A DNA stretch of 64,000 bases, taken from NCBI GenBank assembly GCA_903813345.2, contig CAIIXF020000005.1, positions 5,363,375 through 5,427,374 of the forward strand, in the 5' to 3' direction. Under the pieces are notes generated by a model that was not told the DNA's origin, ran no database searches, and saw only the letters and a program-made list of their open reading frames with translations. How positions within the stretch are numbered: position 1 is the stretch's first letter; each line of letters starts with the position of its first letter. Made by a program: the position numbers and the translations under genes. This DNA comes from Owenia fusiformis (Eukaryota; Annelida; Polychaeta; Sabellida; Oweniidae). Below are positions 24,013 to 53,628 of the stretch, one piece after another.

Positions 24013-27000
24013 GTATCCTTGATAAAGCGCCTCATTGTTGTGCCAACTGTGGATTGACCTGGTCCAGTTGTATGAAATGATATCTGAAATCACAAATTTT
24101 AATAAAAATAATGACAAACAAAATACATGTGAACAAGGCATTCACATAACAATATGTCATCAACTGGTGGCAACTGTAAAAGTGTAACAATTGTTAAAGA
24201 CAACAAACCTTGATACTGACATCAATGTAGACACCAAATGCAGGTCACACAAATGGCGGATATAACAACCATGTACCATTTTTGGTACTAACATAAAAAT
24301 GACAACAATTGCAAGTTAACTTTTTTTAATTTCCATTTTAATGTGAATTCTAGGTCAGGTAGATTCCAGATGTTACAAAATCATAAAAAGTGAAATATCT
24401 TGTTTTGAACTGGACCAATAATATTTTGTTTTACTGGACACATTTTCAATTGCATGATTATAAAATTCAGAAAAGGCCATCCAGTAAATCAATTTCAAGT
24501 TTAGGGAATTTTTCCTTTTATATCTGCCATGTAAAACCTACTGACACATTGGTTTTACATAGATCATTGCAATGTGATAATAATCATATTCTTGCATATT
24601 ACTAAATTGAAATAAACATTTTCTCTTCCATGAAAACTATGGCTTGGTAAATGTTTCCTTTCATACATACCTTATGCAAATATGGCTGTACATCAGATAT
24701 GGAGGTGTCAAAAACTAGGTCCATTTCACTTTTATTTGGCATCTTTGGCACATACTCATGTTTACTCATATTCTGAGCAATATACAGTATTTTTTCACTT
24801 AGTATTTCACTCACTTTGTCCCTACATATTTGCCTTTCTGAAAAACAAAATAAAGCATAAAATACTTCAATTCTGTATTGTTCACAGGCCCGTAGCCAAG
24901 GGGGATACGATGGGTTAGAGCGAACCCCCACCCCCTGGCCAAAAAATCTTTCAAAATCATGCAGTTTTTCACCATTCTGAGCACTTTTTAAGTGATTTTA
25001 GCCATTTTTGGACCAAAATTGTCACAAGTGAACCCCCCCCTGGCATTTTTCTAACAGTGAACCCCCTTGGCAAATCCTGGCTACAGGCATGGTTCACGTA
25101 GTTAGAGTCTCAGATGTATTCATCATATTTGTTTATTTCTTCAATTTAACTTCATAGGATTGCAATATATGGATTATATGGATAATCATATTTCTACTAT
25201 AAATGCCTCAGATCATTCTGAGTGGATTGGCTTCCATGATGTCAACTCAAATAATTAATCTGGTCTCATTTTGTGTGCTACAAATCTCAAAGATTTTTTT
25301 TACTCCTTTTTATTAAAGATGCAGCAATGGCTGTTATGCAATTTTGAAAAATGTTTTGCTCTCAACAGCTAAAAAGTCCATCAATTCTGACTTTATTTCA
25401 AAATAATCACTTTTGATTTAAAGGTTATCTGGCACAAAATTGAAATAGGAATTACATAACAATTCTAATGGACTCTGCTACACCAAGTGATTCATAGATA
25501 AGAGTGTTGGATAAAGGGCAATAATAAACAAATAAGTTTACCATGTTCATTGGCTAAGGTTATAATATCCACCTTGATTGTCCAAACTTCCCAGGGAATA
25601 CATTCTGATGGGAAAGGCCATCTGCCTCTTTTCTTTTGGAAAAATTCTAATGATATCTGGAAAAACACAAACATTAATATAAATCAAAAAATATGTCATA
25701 TGTGCATACACAGTTAATAATAGTACATAATTGTTCATGGGACAGGATCTGAAATTCAAAGATTGTCAATGACTAATACTTGGAGAAACTGGTTGCCTAC
25801 TAGTATCTAGCAAAAAACTGATTGTCAGTCTGGTAATCGCAAAGTGATAGAACACCTACTGGCATGGAGTATGGATATGACATTCTTGTGGAATAAAGTA
25901 AATGGCATACATTCCCTTCTAGAGGAAGTCCAAATCTTAGTTAGTTTGGGTTTTTAAATGCCCAAAGTAAGTAAAAAACAGAGAATGATCCCACAGATTG
26001 ATATCCTTTGATAGCCTGGCTTACTTGTCCTGTGTTATTGCCATCGTCATTGCGTAAGGCATCTCTGAATGCCTTGATTTCCTTCTTTACAGCTCTGTCA
26101 AGTTCATCAGAGGACACAGCGACATATGTTGCATCTATGAAGTCACAATCAACATCAACCACACCAACCGTTCCAATTGAATAACTCCCCTCTTGTCGGT
26201 AATGAAACTGAAAATACAACACATGTTTCATGACATTTACATGTATTTCAAAAACCAAGATACTTGAAATAATTGTAAGGCATGCTATGTAGTGGGTTTT
26301 ATATGAGAGGCAATACAGTAAAACGTGTAGAAGTGAGCACAGCTAGTGAACACCTTTCTCTAATGAACACCCCTTCTCATCACATAATCCTCTGACTTCT
26401 GTATGAAACTGCCTCTATGTAGTGTACACCTACCTATTGTGAACACAATTGTGTTTCTCCCTATGTGTTTGCTGTGCACAAGTTTTACTATATACTTGAT
26501 TCAATAATGATGTTTTAGTGCACTAAATTAATTGACAAATGATAGAGTGATATTTCATATCTTTCGAATTTCAAGTGATTTCAATAAGATAACTATATCA
26601 TTTGCGATTTATTTTTAGGATGCATAGGAATAAATACATGTAAATAAAAATTAATTCGCTACAGGATGGGTAGTGTTCATGGGCTATCATGCCCATGGTA
26701 GTGTTGCAGCACTAAGTTCTCAGTGCTATCTTAAAGTCATCCAGTTTCACCACACAATGGAATATTTGTGAAAGTCCTGATGGTGTAAACTGTTTACAGT
26801 TACACGAAGGAGGAAGAATTCCAGTGACAGATGGTAGACTTGGGTAATATAACAGAGCAATATGTTTTACCTTTCCAAGTGTCCTATGAAAGAGCAAAGT
26901 GTGAAATATGCTTGCAACTACCTCCTCAATCTGTCTTCCTTCCAGAGACTACAAACACGAGCAAAATATTATTGTAACAAAAGAATAAATAAGAACGAAA

Positions 27001-27173
27001 TCTATTATCGCCCACCAGAAAAAAATTCAACAGCTTTTTATCTTATTTTAGGGCTTGTACTGATGACGCATTAATTTTTAATTACATAATATTGAGCACT
27101 GATACAAATATTTATTATAAAACAATAAGAATGAAAACTTACAAGCTCAAATGTCTGTGATCTGGCGTTCATT
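24000..27173 (-). CDS. ATG101: Autophagy-related protein 101
   Basis: HORMA-fold subunit of the ULK1/ATG13/FIP200 autophagy-initiation complex; it stabilises ATG13 and recruits downstream factors. Six exons on the minus strand: 27144-27173, 26871-26948, 26025-26207, 25542-25656, 24671-24837, 24000-24083, all GT-AG and in phase. They encode 218 aa, the same length as human ATG101. Recognised blocks are [46 protein letters not shown] and the C-terminus IKDTLAL. The WF-finger residues W110, P111 and F112 fall at the human positions. It is divergent from NUDT16, with 92 bp between start codons. Intron 4 carries a MITE at 24885-25090. Confidence 0.96.
24885..25090. repeat. MITE, CAGGCCCGTAGCCA termini (copy 1)
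   Basis: About 200 bp beginning CAGGCCCGTAGCCA and ending TGGCTACAGGCA, a terminal inverted repeat. A related copy lies at 45006-45205 (AAAATCATGCAGTT and AAGTGATTTTAGCCAT occur in both). It lies in intron 4 of ATG101 and is noncoding. Confidence 0.72.
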
Positions 27174-27265
27174 GCGATGAATTTCGATTTACTAAAATTT
27201 TATCCATTTTTATTTATCGTGAAAAAGTCGGAATTGTTATTGTCGTAAATGAATCGTGGAGGACG
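27174..27265. promoter_or_regulatory. Shared bidirectional promoter of ATG101 and NUDT16-like gene
   Basis: Only 92 bp separate the ATG101 start (27173, minus) and the NUDT16 start (27266, plus). Both 5' UTRs and the core promoters must overlap here or extend into the neighbouring gene. No TATA box was seen. An upstream ATG at 27249 is closed by a stop at once (27267-27269), overlapping the NUDT16 start, so it is a possible translational brake. Confidence 0.6.
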
Positions 27266-30200
27266 ATGACTTCAGTTGTTATGAACCATTTTGCTACAAA
27301 CTTTGAGAGTGACTACGAGCCGATCGACTTCAAGAACAGTTTGGAAGATTTCAAGGAATTTCAACATGCAGCTCATGCCATGATATTTGCCAGAGATACA
27401 GAACGTTTTTGGAATGCACTGGAGAAAAAGGCTCAAATTTTGGTATGAACATAGGCTTGGGCTTTCAAAAGATTGCACCACGGATAGTGGAACGTTCGCG
27501 ATAACTCCATGAATACGATATATGGTAAATATCTGTAGTATTATTGAGAACTTCCCACCATCTGTGCTGTGTGACTATGACCTTAATCAATGAACCATTT
27601 TTTTTCAAGTGTTTTTTCCACAGATGAAATGACTGATAGCCCCGTGCTAGACTTTATGTATATAGGATCATATATCCAGAATTGGGAAATTTCTGAAGCA
27701 GATGTTGACCTAAGACTTAACAACCTCAAACCTACTTCTTCACCTGGCCCAGATGGTATCAAGGGCCGTATACTCAAAGAACTACATGACGTTGTTAAGC
27801 GCCCTCTTTATATCATCTTTTCTAAATCACTTAAGGAAGGAAATATACCCAGAGACTGGAAACAGGCAAATATCACCCCAATCTACAAAAAAGGAGCAAA
27901 AAATGAACCAACAAACTATCGCCCCATTAGTCTAACCAGTATTGTATGCAAGATGCTTGAAGGAATAGTTAGAGTAAACCTCCTTAATCACCTCAAGGCA
28001 AACAAAATCATATCTTCAACACAGCATGGATTTCTACCCCAAAGATCCTGTATCACTAATTTATTGCAAGTCCTAGAAGCTTGGACCCGTGTTCTCGATG
28101 CAGGTGGCACCACAGACTGCATATATTTAGATTTTGCGAAAGCCTTCGATTCCGTGAGTCACGCAAGGCTGCTCACTTAACTTGGACAACTTGGTATTAA
28201 GGGAGTTGCTCACAAATGGATTGAAAATTTCCTCACTGACAGATCTCAGAGAGTCTCACTAAATGGAAAAGAGTCATCATGGACCACTGTAACCTCTGGA
28301 ATTCCTCAAGGAACTGTCCTTGGGCCGATTCTGTTTATTATCTATGTGAACGATATGCCTAATGTCGTGTCAAACAGCAAGATTGCTCTTTTCGCTGACG
28401 ACACTAAACTGTACAGAGAAGTTAGGAACAAAAATGACACGGATGAACTCCAAAATGACCTCAATACAATACAAGCATGGGCCTCCAAATGGAAACTACA
28501 ATTCAACCCGAATAAATGTACTGTTTTGAGAGTGGGAAATATGAAACCAGAACCTACCTATAATATGACTGATACACAAAGTGGGAAAAATGTAATACTA
28601 AAAAACAGCTGTGTGGAAAGAGATTTAGGTGTCAACATTGACTCAAATTTGAAATTCTCCGAGCATGTGACAATAACTGCAAATAAAGCAAATAAAGTCT
28701 TGGGAGTAATAAAGCGAAGCTACAAGTATATTGATGAGGATTCTCTTAAGCTACTCTTTAATGGCCTTGTCCGTCCAATATTGGAGTATGGAAACTCAGT
28801 TTGGAGCCCACAGTATAAGAAAGACATTGAAGCCATTGAAAACATACAGAGGAGAGCAACTAGACTATTACCAAACCTCAGGCAATTAACATACCCCGAA
28901 AGACTAGCAACACTTGACATGACAACACTGGCATTTAGGAGGTTACGAGGAGATATGATTGAGCTGTACAAGATCCTGAACAATTTCTATGACATCAGCC
29001 CCAAGACTATCTTCCCTCAATTGAACCATATAACAAGGCAGCCAACAAGAGGACACACAATGTACCTGAAACGACAACACTGTAGACTAAACACAAGACA
29101 GCATTTCTTTTCCAACAGAGTCATATCACCCTGGAACAAACTGCCTGAATATGTTATTCAAGCAAGAAGTGTTGACCAGTTCAAGAACAAGTTGGATGAC
29201 CATTGGTACAACCACCCACTGAAATTAGACTGGGAGCACAAGCCTTAAGGGTACATATGCCAAATATGACTTGATGTGTATAACAAATACACACACCTAT
29301 ACAGGCAAAAGGCTACACCAGCCTACAAGCCGGTGCTTATCTTATCTTATCTTATCTTATCTTAATGTGCCACGCCCACATAGAACTGGTCAAGGAATTT
29401 ATAGAAGTTGAGCCAAAAAAGGTTACCCAAACAAATGGACATATGCAACTCAGTCCTTCATCTTGCATTCAGTCATATTTGGCATCATTAAACTTTGTTC
29501 AATGTTTTTTTTCATTCTACCCACTTTGGTGACCATTATCCTCCCTTTTGGTGACCATAATTCTCCCTAACAACCCACTTTGGTAACCATAATCCTCTCT
29601 CATACCCACCTTCATGTCATTATCCTTCCTCATACATGTACTCACTATGGCGACCATCATCCTCCCTCCCTCCCTCCCTCCCTCCTAATAGCTGACCATT
29701 ATCTTTCATCATACCCACTTTGGTAACCACTTTCCTTTGTCACATCCACTGTAGTGACCATTGTCCTCCCCACACCCACTGAAGTGACCATTATCCCCTT
29801 TATAATCACGTTTTAACATGCATTTTATTTCAGATGCACATACGATTTGATGGTTATCTAGGGTTTCCAGGGGGCCTTATTGACAAGGGAGAGAGTGTAC
29901 TTGTTGGCCTACAGAGAGAAATACAAGAGGAAATAGGACTTGATCCTACATGCTTTCCATTCGCAAACAGTGACCATGTGTCATCCCATATTAACTACAA
30001 AACAAAACTTGCTCTTCATTTCTTTGCTAAAGAAGTGGCTCTTGAAGAGTTCAAAATGCTTGAGTCTAATATGATGACATCTAAAGAATTTGGTGTAGAG
30101 GTAGAGTATGTTTTCATTATTAGTATTAAATCCAAATCTTTTAAAATATGATGATGCCAATTGGGCAGGTATAGGAAAGCATACATATTTATCATGTTTA

Positions 30201-30706
30201 TATATGAAGTAAATTCCTCAAAAAGTGAATCATGTTTTCCATTCTTGGTCCATTGCACATGTCCCACATTTCCCATGTTATCATTTCTTATTGCGATCAC
30301 TGTTTTGTATAGTTCCCATTTTCTGAAATTACATGTGTAAGTAGTAGTGCTATGGGTACTCTTAACATAAGTAACTAAGCATACACTAAACATACAGGAA
30401 AATGTTCTTCAACATTTGAGTAGCCAGATTCATTATTGTTTAAAATATAATTCATGACCATACAAAAGCTTAACTTGATTGTTTTTATACATATTCCAGG
30501 TTCTTGGTCCAACAAGAGTTCCATTATATACCATGGAGGATGGCTATAGAGGGCTGCCTGTCTTTCTGAACAACATGTTCATTGGCAATTCACGCCATCA
30601 ACTCCTCAATTGTGCACTCAAATTCAACTTGTTAACAAAGCAAGAAATAGACGAGGCACTGGAGGCTAGCAATAGAATAAACAATGTTGTCAATAAATCT
30701 AGTTGA
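27266..30706 (+). CDS. NUDT16: NUDT16-like U8 snoRNA decapping Nudix hydrolase
   Basis: Nudix hydrolase of the NUDT16 family; in vertebrates it removes caps from U8 snoRNA and other RNAs and cleaves (d)IDP. Three exons, 27266-27442, 29834-30100, 30500-30706, GT-AG, all in phase 0, encode 216 aa (human 195). The Nudix box is complete at residues 73-95: G, five residues, E, seven residues, REIQEEIGL. Family-specific blocks RFDGYLGFPGG, RVPLYTMEDGYRGLPVFL and FIGNSRHQLL match NUDT16 rather than other Nudix proteins. Intron 1 (2.4 kb) contains a sense-oriented decayed LINE. It shares its promoter with ATG101 and converges with MCM2. The exact start is uncertain because the N-terminus is poorly conserved. 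Confidence 0.92.
27586..29363 (+). mobile_element. CR1/jockey-type LINE, 5'-truncated, one in-frame stop
   Basis: The frame from 27590 to 29248 encodes a reverse transcriptase with palm motifs YLDFAKAFDSVSH, SGIPQGTVLGP and FADDTKLY and the C-terminal SNRVISPWNKLP region typical of CR1/jockey-like elements. A single TAA at 28178-28180 interrupts it in an otherwise continuous frame. The endonuclease domain is absent (5' truncation near 27586). The 3' UTR ends in a (CTTAT)n pentanucleotide tail at 29337-29363. It is inserted in the sense direction in NUDT16 intron 1. Confidence 0.9.
29405..29815. repeat. Mariner-type repeat fragment followed by degenerate minisatellite
   Basis: 29405-29515 (GAGCCAAAAAAGGTTACCC, then CATATTTGGCATC) is related to the palindromic repeat at 37040-37495. 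It is followed by an array of CCCACTTTGGTGACCATTAT variants with CCTCCC spacers to about 29815, including a pure CCCT/CTCC run near 29665-29685. All of it lies in NUDT16 intron 1. Confidence 0.55.
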
Positions 30707-32204
30707 CAACGGGACTACTAGGACAGGAGTTTGAAACTCAGAGCTGCCTGGCAATCATTTTTCAGGGTTTCACTGTTGGCAATAGACTTGGAAAGGCAGG
30801 CTGTCTATTGGGCAATGGACTGAATGTCAATGTGGAAAATTGTGGCAATCATGTTGTGAATCTCAGTTGTATACCCTGACTAGGATTTTGGTACAAGAAC
30901 CAGATGTTGAAGTTTACCTCATTAGCTGTAATAAATGACATTCCAACTCACTGATTTCAATTGTTCTGTTTTTGGGCTTTAATGAAAATCAATATTTGAA
31001 CATCATAGTACTGTAGATACACTTAATTTGACGCTACTTGATTTGGCAGTTTTGCTTGATTTTGACTATTGACGGCTATTTAATTTGGCGGAATCAGGAC
31101 TGAGCTCAAGTTTTATCAATGATCTGGAAATCAGCATTTCAGATTCATGTGTTCTACTAACTATAAGTCTTTGTATAGCATTGACATACAAATAGGAATA
31201 TTTACACAAGAGACATAATTGCAAATTACAAATTCCCTGGAGATTTTCCAAAATAGATCTGAAATTTGCAGATTTTTTATTTGGCAGACTTTTTTTTGAT
31301 CCACCAATTAAAATAGTATCCAAATTAAGTGTATCTTAATCTTAAGTATCTTATTAGCTCACATGGTTGACCTGGTTAAATCGCCCGTATATCCTTTTTC
31401 AAAACCTTGGATCAATTACTCTTGCTAACAATCAAAATATATATTATTTACATAGTACATTCAATTGAATTTATTTGCATTTATAAAAAATATAGTACAA
31501 CTTTTGCAGTTTTACATGCATTTTACAATCAAAAACAAAAAAATAAAATAAAGACAAAATACAGGAATAGAGAGATTTCTAGATGAATTTGGCATTTTTG
31601 TACATGATTCAATTCAAAATATTCAATTTCAGTCTAAATATTATTTTACAGTGTTCAAAGCATATGTACACTACAATGTACATAACGAAACGTCTCATGA
31701 TTTTTACATAAAGATAAGCATTATATCCATAAGTGTTTAACTCCATAAATAGTAGCCACTTAGTGTATTCTTTGTGCTTTAATATATCTGTATTATAATT
31801 ATGTAAGAATGTAATACCATTCGAAAGGAACTCATATTCACTAACAGTGATAATTTGGGATGTGATTATTTGGGAGTTCACAAGTCCCAATTCATGTTAA
31901 AAGCCGAAAGATAGTCATATATAAACTAGGTTTGAAACGGCACATTTAAATAAAATTCAGTCTCTGCAGATGCTTTATCATTATCATTGATCATGATATA
32001 TGAATATTCATGATTTCAGAGATTTTCAATGATAATCTGTTAATCAGTTTCAAGGAGTTATTGTCAACAAAATGTTCATGATTTCAGAGTTTCAATACAA
32101 TTTCAGGGTAACTATTCTAACAACAATCTCCTTATTTGTTCCTATGCATTGTTGTATCATCAGCATCTATGAAGTTAAGTTGTCCCAATTCTTCCGGAGT
32201 AGTC
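30707..32204. other. Convergent spacer between NUDT16 and MCM2
   Basis: Tail-to-tail intergenic region. It contains the MITE at 31015-31336 and otherwise shows AT-rich sequence without a supported exon. A lone GCTCACATGGT near 31356 resembles the end motif of the array at 7640-9600. Confidence 0.55.
31015..31336. repeat. MITE with AGATACACTTAATTTG ends
   Basis: AGATACACTTAATTTG at the left is repeated in inverse at 31321-31336 (CAAATTAAGTGTATCT). The 322-bp element is noncoding. The interior has repeated ATTTGGC words. Confidence 0.6.
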
Positions 32205-49298
<17,094 letters not shown>

Positions 49299-49560
49299 TG
49301 TTTTGATTTCAGCGTGATCAAAAAACGCGGGAATTTAAAGGTCAATGTCAGGGGTCAAAATATAGTTCTTGTCATATTCAATGCAGAAAATGACTTTATA
49401 TGATGATATGCTGGAGCAAAAATCAAAATCTTGATTAACCTGAATTTTCTAATCGAATAATCTGTTTTGAATACAACTGAAAGGCCAAAGAGTTGTTTCA
49501 TATAGGAGGTGAATTCATACGCATTCCCGCCAATTCATTACGGAAGTGGTAAATCGGTAC
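49299..49560 (-). promoter_or_regulatory. MCM2 promoter with E2F-like sites
   Basis: About 30 bp upstream of the Met-Ala exon the minus strand reads TTCCCGCG (49333-49326), matching the E2F core TTSSCGC. A second TTCCCGCC lies on the plus strand at 49524-49531, overlapped by CCAAT. MCM genes are classic E2F targets, so this supports the chosen first exon. The distal site could also serve a plus-strand transcript. Confidence 0.5.
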
Positions 49561-50104
49561 TTGAGAAATAATTTTGAGATGTCGAAAAAACGAATGTCGA
49601 GAGGTTCTTGGTTCTGCAGTTTGGCTAAGAGTAAGAAAGCATGTTAGTTCAAATGAATCTAGCGAAGTATTGACACGTAAAATATACTTTGATGCAACCG
49701 ATTGCAGTATTTCATCTATCTTCATTGGTAGGCAAATTACAATTTCCTCTCGTTGTTTTTGCATCTTCTTTCTAAATTTTGAACTGCATCCTATCACTCT
49801 TGTGAATTTCAGTGAATTTGGTTAGGCCTAGTCGTTGCTTAGAGTAGGATGATCATGAAGAAAAAGATTATAGGACTAACTAAGAGGTTAGTTGCATGCA
49901 TCAATCATAGTGTTGTCGCGATTATCGATACATCGTGCGATAGACTCCCAAAAGTGATTCTGGCGATGCATCGATGTCTGAAACAAAACATCGATGTTTT
50001 TACAAAGAAATAAATCTGCTATTCACCTTTTCCTATTTCATTTTCATGCAAATGCCAAACGTTTTTCATTTAGTTCATCTTCCAATATTCTCTGATACGC
50101 TTTC

Positions 50105-50530
50105 ACTTTAAGGACAGGGTGCATGTTGGGAAATTTTCTGCATTCCTCAATTGAGTCACATGTTATTTTTCAAACATGAATAACTCCTTCCCCACATTGT
50201 CTACATCTTCCAAGTTTGCACAAAGAGTGCACTTCTGTGCCTAGAAAAGCCTTGTGAGAACGTTTGTTTTGTAAAATGTATAAAAAATGAAAAAATTCAG
50301 TGAAAAAGATTTCTGAAAATTTTCTGATTTTTTTCACTGAATTTTCTTGTTTTTTATACACTTTATCAAAACATTCTTCTCACAAGTCTTTTCTAGGCAC
50401 ATAAGTGCACTCTTTGTGCAAAACTGGAAGATATAGACAATGAAGGGAAGGAGTGATTCTTGTTTGAAAAATAACATGTGACTCAATTGAGGAATGCAGA
50501 AAATTTCCCATCATGCACCCTGACCTTAAG
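50105..50530. repeat. Palindromic element, ~200-bp arms (copy 1)
   Basis: CAGGGTGCATGTTGGGAAAT and its inverse at 50500-50525 bound a 426-bp fold-back. Inner matches include GCACAAAGAGTGCACTT, GAAAATTCAGTGAAAAA-type words and TGTATAAAAAA. A related palindrome is at 52474-52808. Noncoding. Confidence 0.8.
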
Positions 50531-52316
50531 GTGCTATGGAAGTTAACAGGAAATGACAAAACAGGAAGTGACAATTTTTTTTGCATTTTTAGATATTTTT
50601 TGAATATAACAGAGTTCTGGTTTGACCTCCAGTCAATTTAACTATTTCCACATATCATTTACATGACCAGGATCACAATGTGCATGGTCAGAATGACACT
50701 AAACATGATGAAATAACCTTTTTAGCCCTTTGAAAGTGTGACTGAAAAAAAGCGATCTATTTTCCTTTTTATGACCGCCATTTTTGTTTAAGACAATTTT
50801 CTAAAATTTCAAAGATTGTACTAGTTAGAGCATTATATTGGGCACATTTTCTGAAAAATTCAAAAGATTCTGTTCAGTGACTATAGCACCTTAAGGTAAC
50901 TTATAACTAAATCAAAAAATCCAAGATGGCCGAAACCAGGAAGCACATGGCATTTGAGTATAATCTGACCATCAAAATTAACTGTCTTTTGGTTGGATTT
51001 TCTCTCAATTTTTTTAGTTCCACTCATCATTTATATAACCAGGCTCACTGTGGTAATGCAAATAGAAACAGTTAACATTTTGGAATGGGAATTTGAGTCC
51101 TCTGAAAATGTGACAGAAAAATTGACAAAAAGAGTAGCATGGCAAAGGTCCCTGAACATTTTTTTCTAATTTCTCTGAAACATCCCTTTAATATAGCCCA
51201 AAATGGAAGGAGCTTTAGAATTTTGAAATCTCTCATACAAATTAAAAAAAAATAGAAAAAACAATTTGAGGAGTATACTTTTTTCCTTATTTTGATCCCA
51301 ATTTTTTTATCGGGTAATTTTTCAAATTTCCGTTGCTCCTTCGTTTTTGATATATGTTTGAAGTATATTTTCTGAAATGTTCAGATATTTTGAATCAGCG
51401 GTTTTTCACGGGCTACTCCTAGAAAAAAATCTTCTCAAATTCTTTAAACTGCACTTTTTTTCTCAAACTAAAGTTTTTTGTTGTTCTTTGATGTCTTTGT
51501 AATGATTACAGTGCACAAGCATATGTGAAATAATAAAAACGACTTCTCAGGAAGAGTTTGAAAATTTCGAGATTGTGAAATTTTCAATTTTTTCTGAAAA
51601 TCGATTAAGTTAACAGTCACCTTAAAACATTTAGCTTATTGAAATGAAATAATAACCTACATTATTCTTACATTTGTTTATGTAAGTGACCAACTGGAAG
51701 TTTCATACTAGATCTATTATTTATTTGTTACATTCAGAATTTTATTTATTTTATAGTGGCAGTAAATTTGGGAAAAGTTTACCTGTGCGATGTGCATCGG
51801 TGTTTACTATTGAAAATTGCCGATGTATTGATGTACGATTATTGCACATTGCGACAACACTAATTCAATCACAGCCAATACTTACTCGAGTCTCTAGCCA
51901 ATTCTTGGCTAGAAGTGATTCCATCTGGAACACTGTGAACTATTGTAAAATCTTCAGCCATCATTCAATAAATTTATGTAATATTCTAAAAATCATTCTG
52001 TTAAAATTTCATGAATTGAAATAGTAACAGGATGTCTTGTTGATGAGATATTGAATGTTTTCATTTAAAATAGACGTCTCGTTCTCCATTTTGAAAGCAT
52101 GCCTTTTTTCCGCTATAGCGATTTAGTCAAGATGGCCGCTTGTAAAATATTTCTTTTTTTTAATTCTTTTGTGAATAAATATCCTGCGAAGTAGACAAAT
52201 GTATGAACTAGGACTGCATGTAAAGATCAATGAAGGTGAGTTTATTGTCACATCAATTAAAATAAGACGGCTGGGCAATTTAAAGGCAAATTCAAAACAA
52301 CAAAGAGTGTCTTACT

Positions 52317-52354
52317 CATATTCTATGGCCACACTCAGTGGCCATAGAATATGG
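52317..52354. repeat. Short near-perfect hairpin
   Basis: CATATTCTATGGCCAC, a CTCA loop, then its complement GTGGCCATAGAATATG. The stem is about 16 bp. Function unknown. Confidence 0.75.
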
Positions 52355-52473
52355 TAAGCCAATACTAAACCACGGGAATGGCAACTCATGTCTCAGATTG
52401 CTTCATACATATATCTGTCCGATAATTGGAAATCGTCACACCTGTTACGCCAGGCCAGGGTGCATGTTATGGC

Positions 52474-52808
52474 CAGGGTGCATGTTCGGAATTTTGCTGC
52501 ATTCCTCAATTTCACATGCTATTTTTCAAACAAGAGTCACTCCTTCCCAACATTGTCTACATCTTCCAGTTTTGCACAAAGAGTGCACTTATGTGCCTAG
52601 AAAAGGCTGATGAGAAGATTTGTTTTGTAAAATGTATAAAAAATGAGAAAATTCAGTGAAAAAACTTTCTGAATCTTTTCACTGAATTTTCTTGTTTTTT
52701 ATACATTTATCAAAATATTCTTCTCTACATTCTTTTCTAGTGATTCAAATTTGAAAAATAACATGTGACCCTATTGAGTGTTGCAGCAAAATTCCGAACA
52801 CTCCCTGA
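52474..52808. repeat. Palindromic element, ~160-bp arms (copy 2)
   Basis: Same family as 50105-50530: CAGGGTGCATGTTCGGAATT at the left, and an inverse end near CCGAACACTCCCTG. The right arm has lost the GCACAAAGAGTGCAC block. The left edge has a direct repeat of CCAGGGTGCATGTT. Confidence 0.75.
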
Positions 52809-53628
52809 CCTTAAATACCTGTGAGTCGTGATGTCACACAGTTTCTACATTGCGGCACCATATTTGATTCATATTATTCAGTCAACGTTTTTAGATTTTT
52901 AAGAAGAAAATATTTTGTATATGCAGGGGCATATGTCATACAAAGGCAAATAAGGTAAAAAATGAAACTTCTTTGCATGCACGATCAATCATAGTCTCTG
53001 TATATGTTATTCTTAAACATTTTGCAATCAAATATGTGTTTTTATTATATGAGTATTGTTTTTCCAATTTACGGTTTAACCTGAGAAATCTTTGTGACTC
53101 ACAACATACGATAAACATCCTATCTTTGTCATGGAAACAATGTACAAAATCATTATGTGACATGGGTTACATGTGATGTAAGAATTACATTAATTACAAT
53201 AATTTTGTGATGTTCCTTAAAAAGTACAATTTGACATCAACCAGTGGGATGGGTGGCAACATCTCACTATTTTGTGATATAATCCAGTTAAGGGATTGTT
53301 TTGAAATTATTTTCAATAAGTGTATCAGTATGGAAATCTAAAATGATCAGAAATTGGGCATGTTGGATAAATTTAAGATGGCAATTTTAATTAAATAGTA
53401 CAATATTGTTCACTGTGAACCTTGTTTTACAATTTTCTTATTTTGAAATTGTTAATTGCTGGCATTTACTTGACTATTTTGTGTTTTGAGTATCACTCCA
53501 CAACCTTCAATTTTATAGAACACTGCGATGACTTGTAACGTTTTTATTTGTAAATATATTAATACCGTTACAGGCTTTATGTTAGTGTTATAATTTGTTC
53601 TACCTTCAGGTGGCAATTCTTACTGAAA

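Larger units (their letters stand above)
49561..53628. other. Spacer between MCM2 and REV1, rich in fold-back repeats
   Basis: No supported coding exon. It contains palindromic elements at 50105-50530 and 52474-52808, a short perfect hairpin at 52317-52354, and AT-rich sequence elsewhere. A consensus 3' splice site, a pyrimidine-rich stretch ending TCTACCTTCAG, ends at 53610, 18 bp before the REV1 ATG. REV1 may therefore have a spliced 5' UTR exon somewhere in this spacer. Confidence 0.5.

Noticed and set aside
24682-24918. Plus-strand frames opposite ATG101 exon 5
   Set aside because: Antisense shadow of a well-supported exon and an adjacent MITE.
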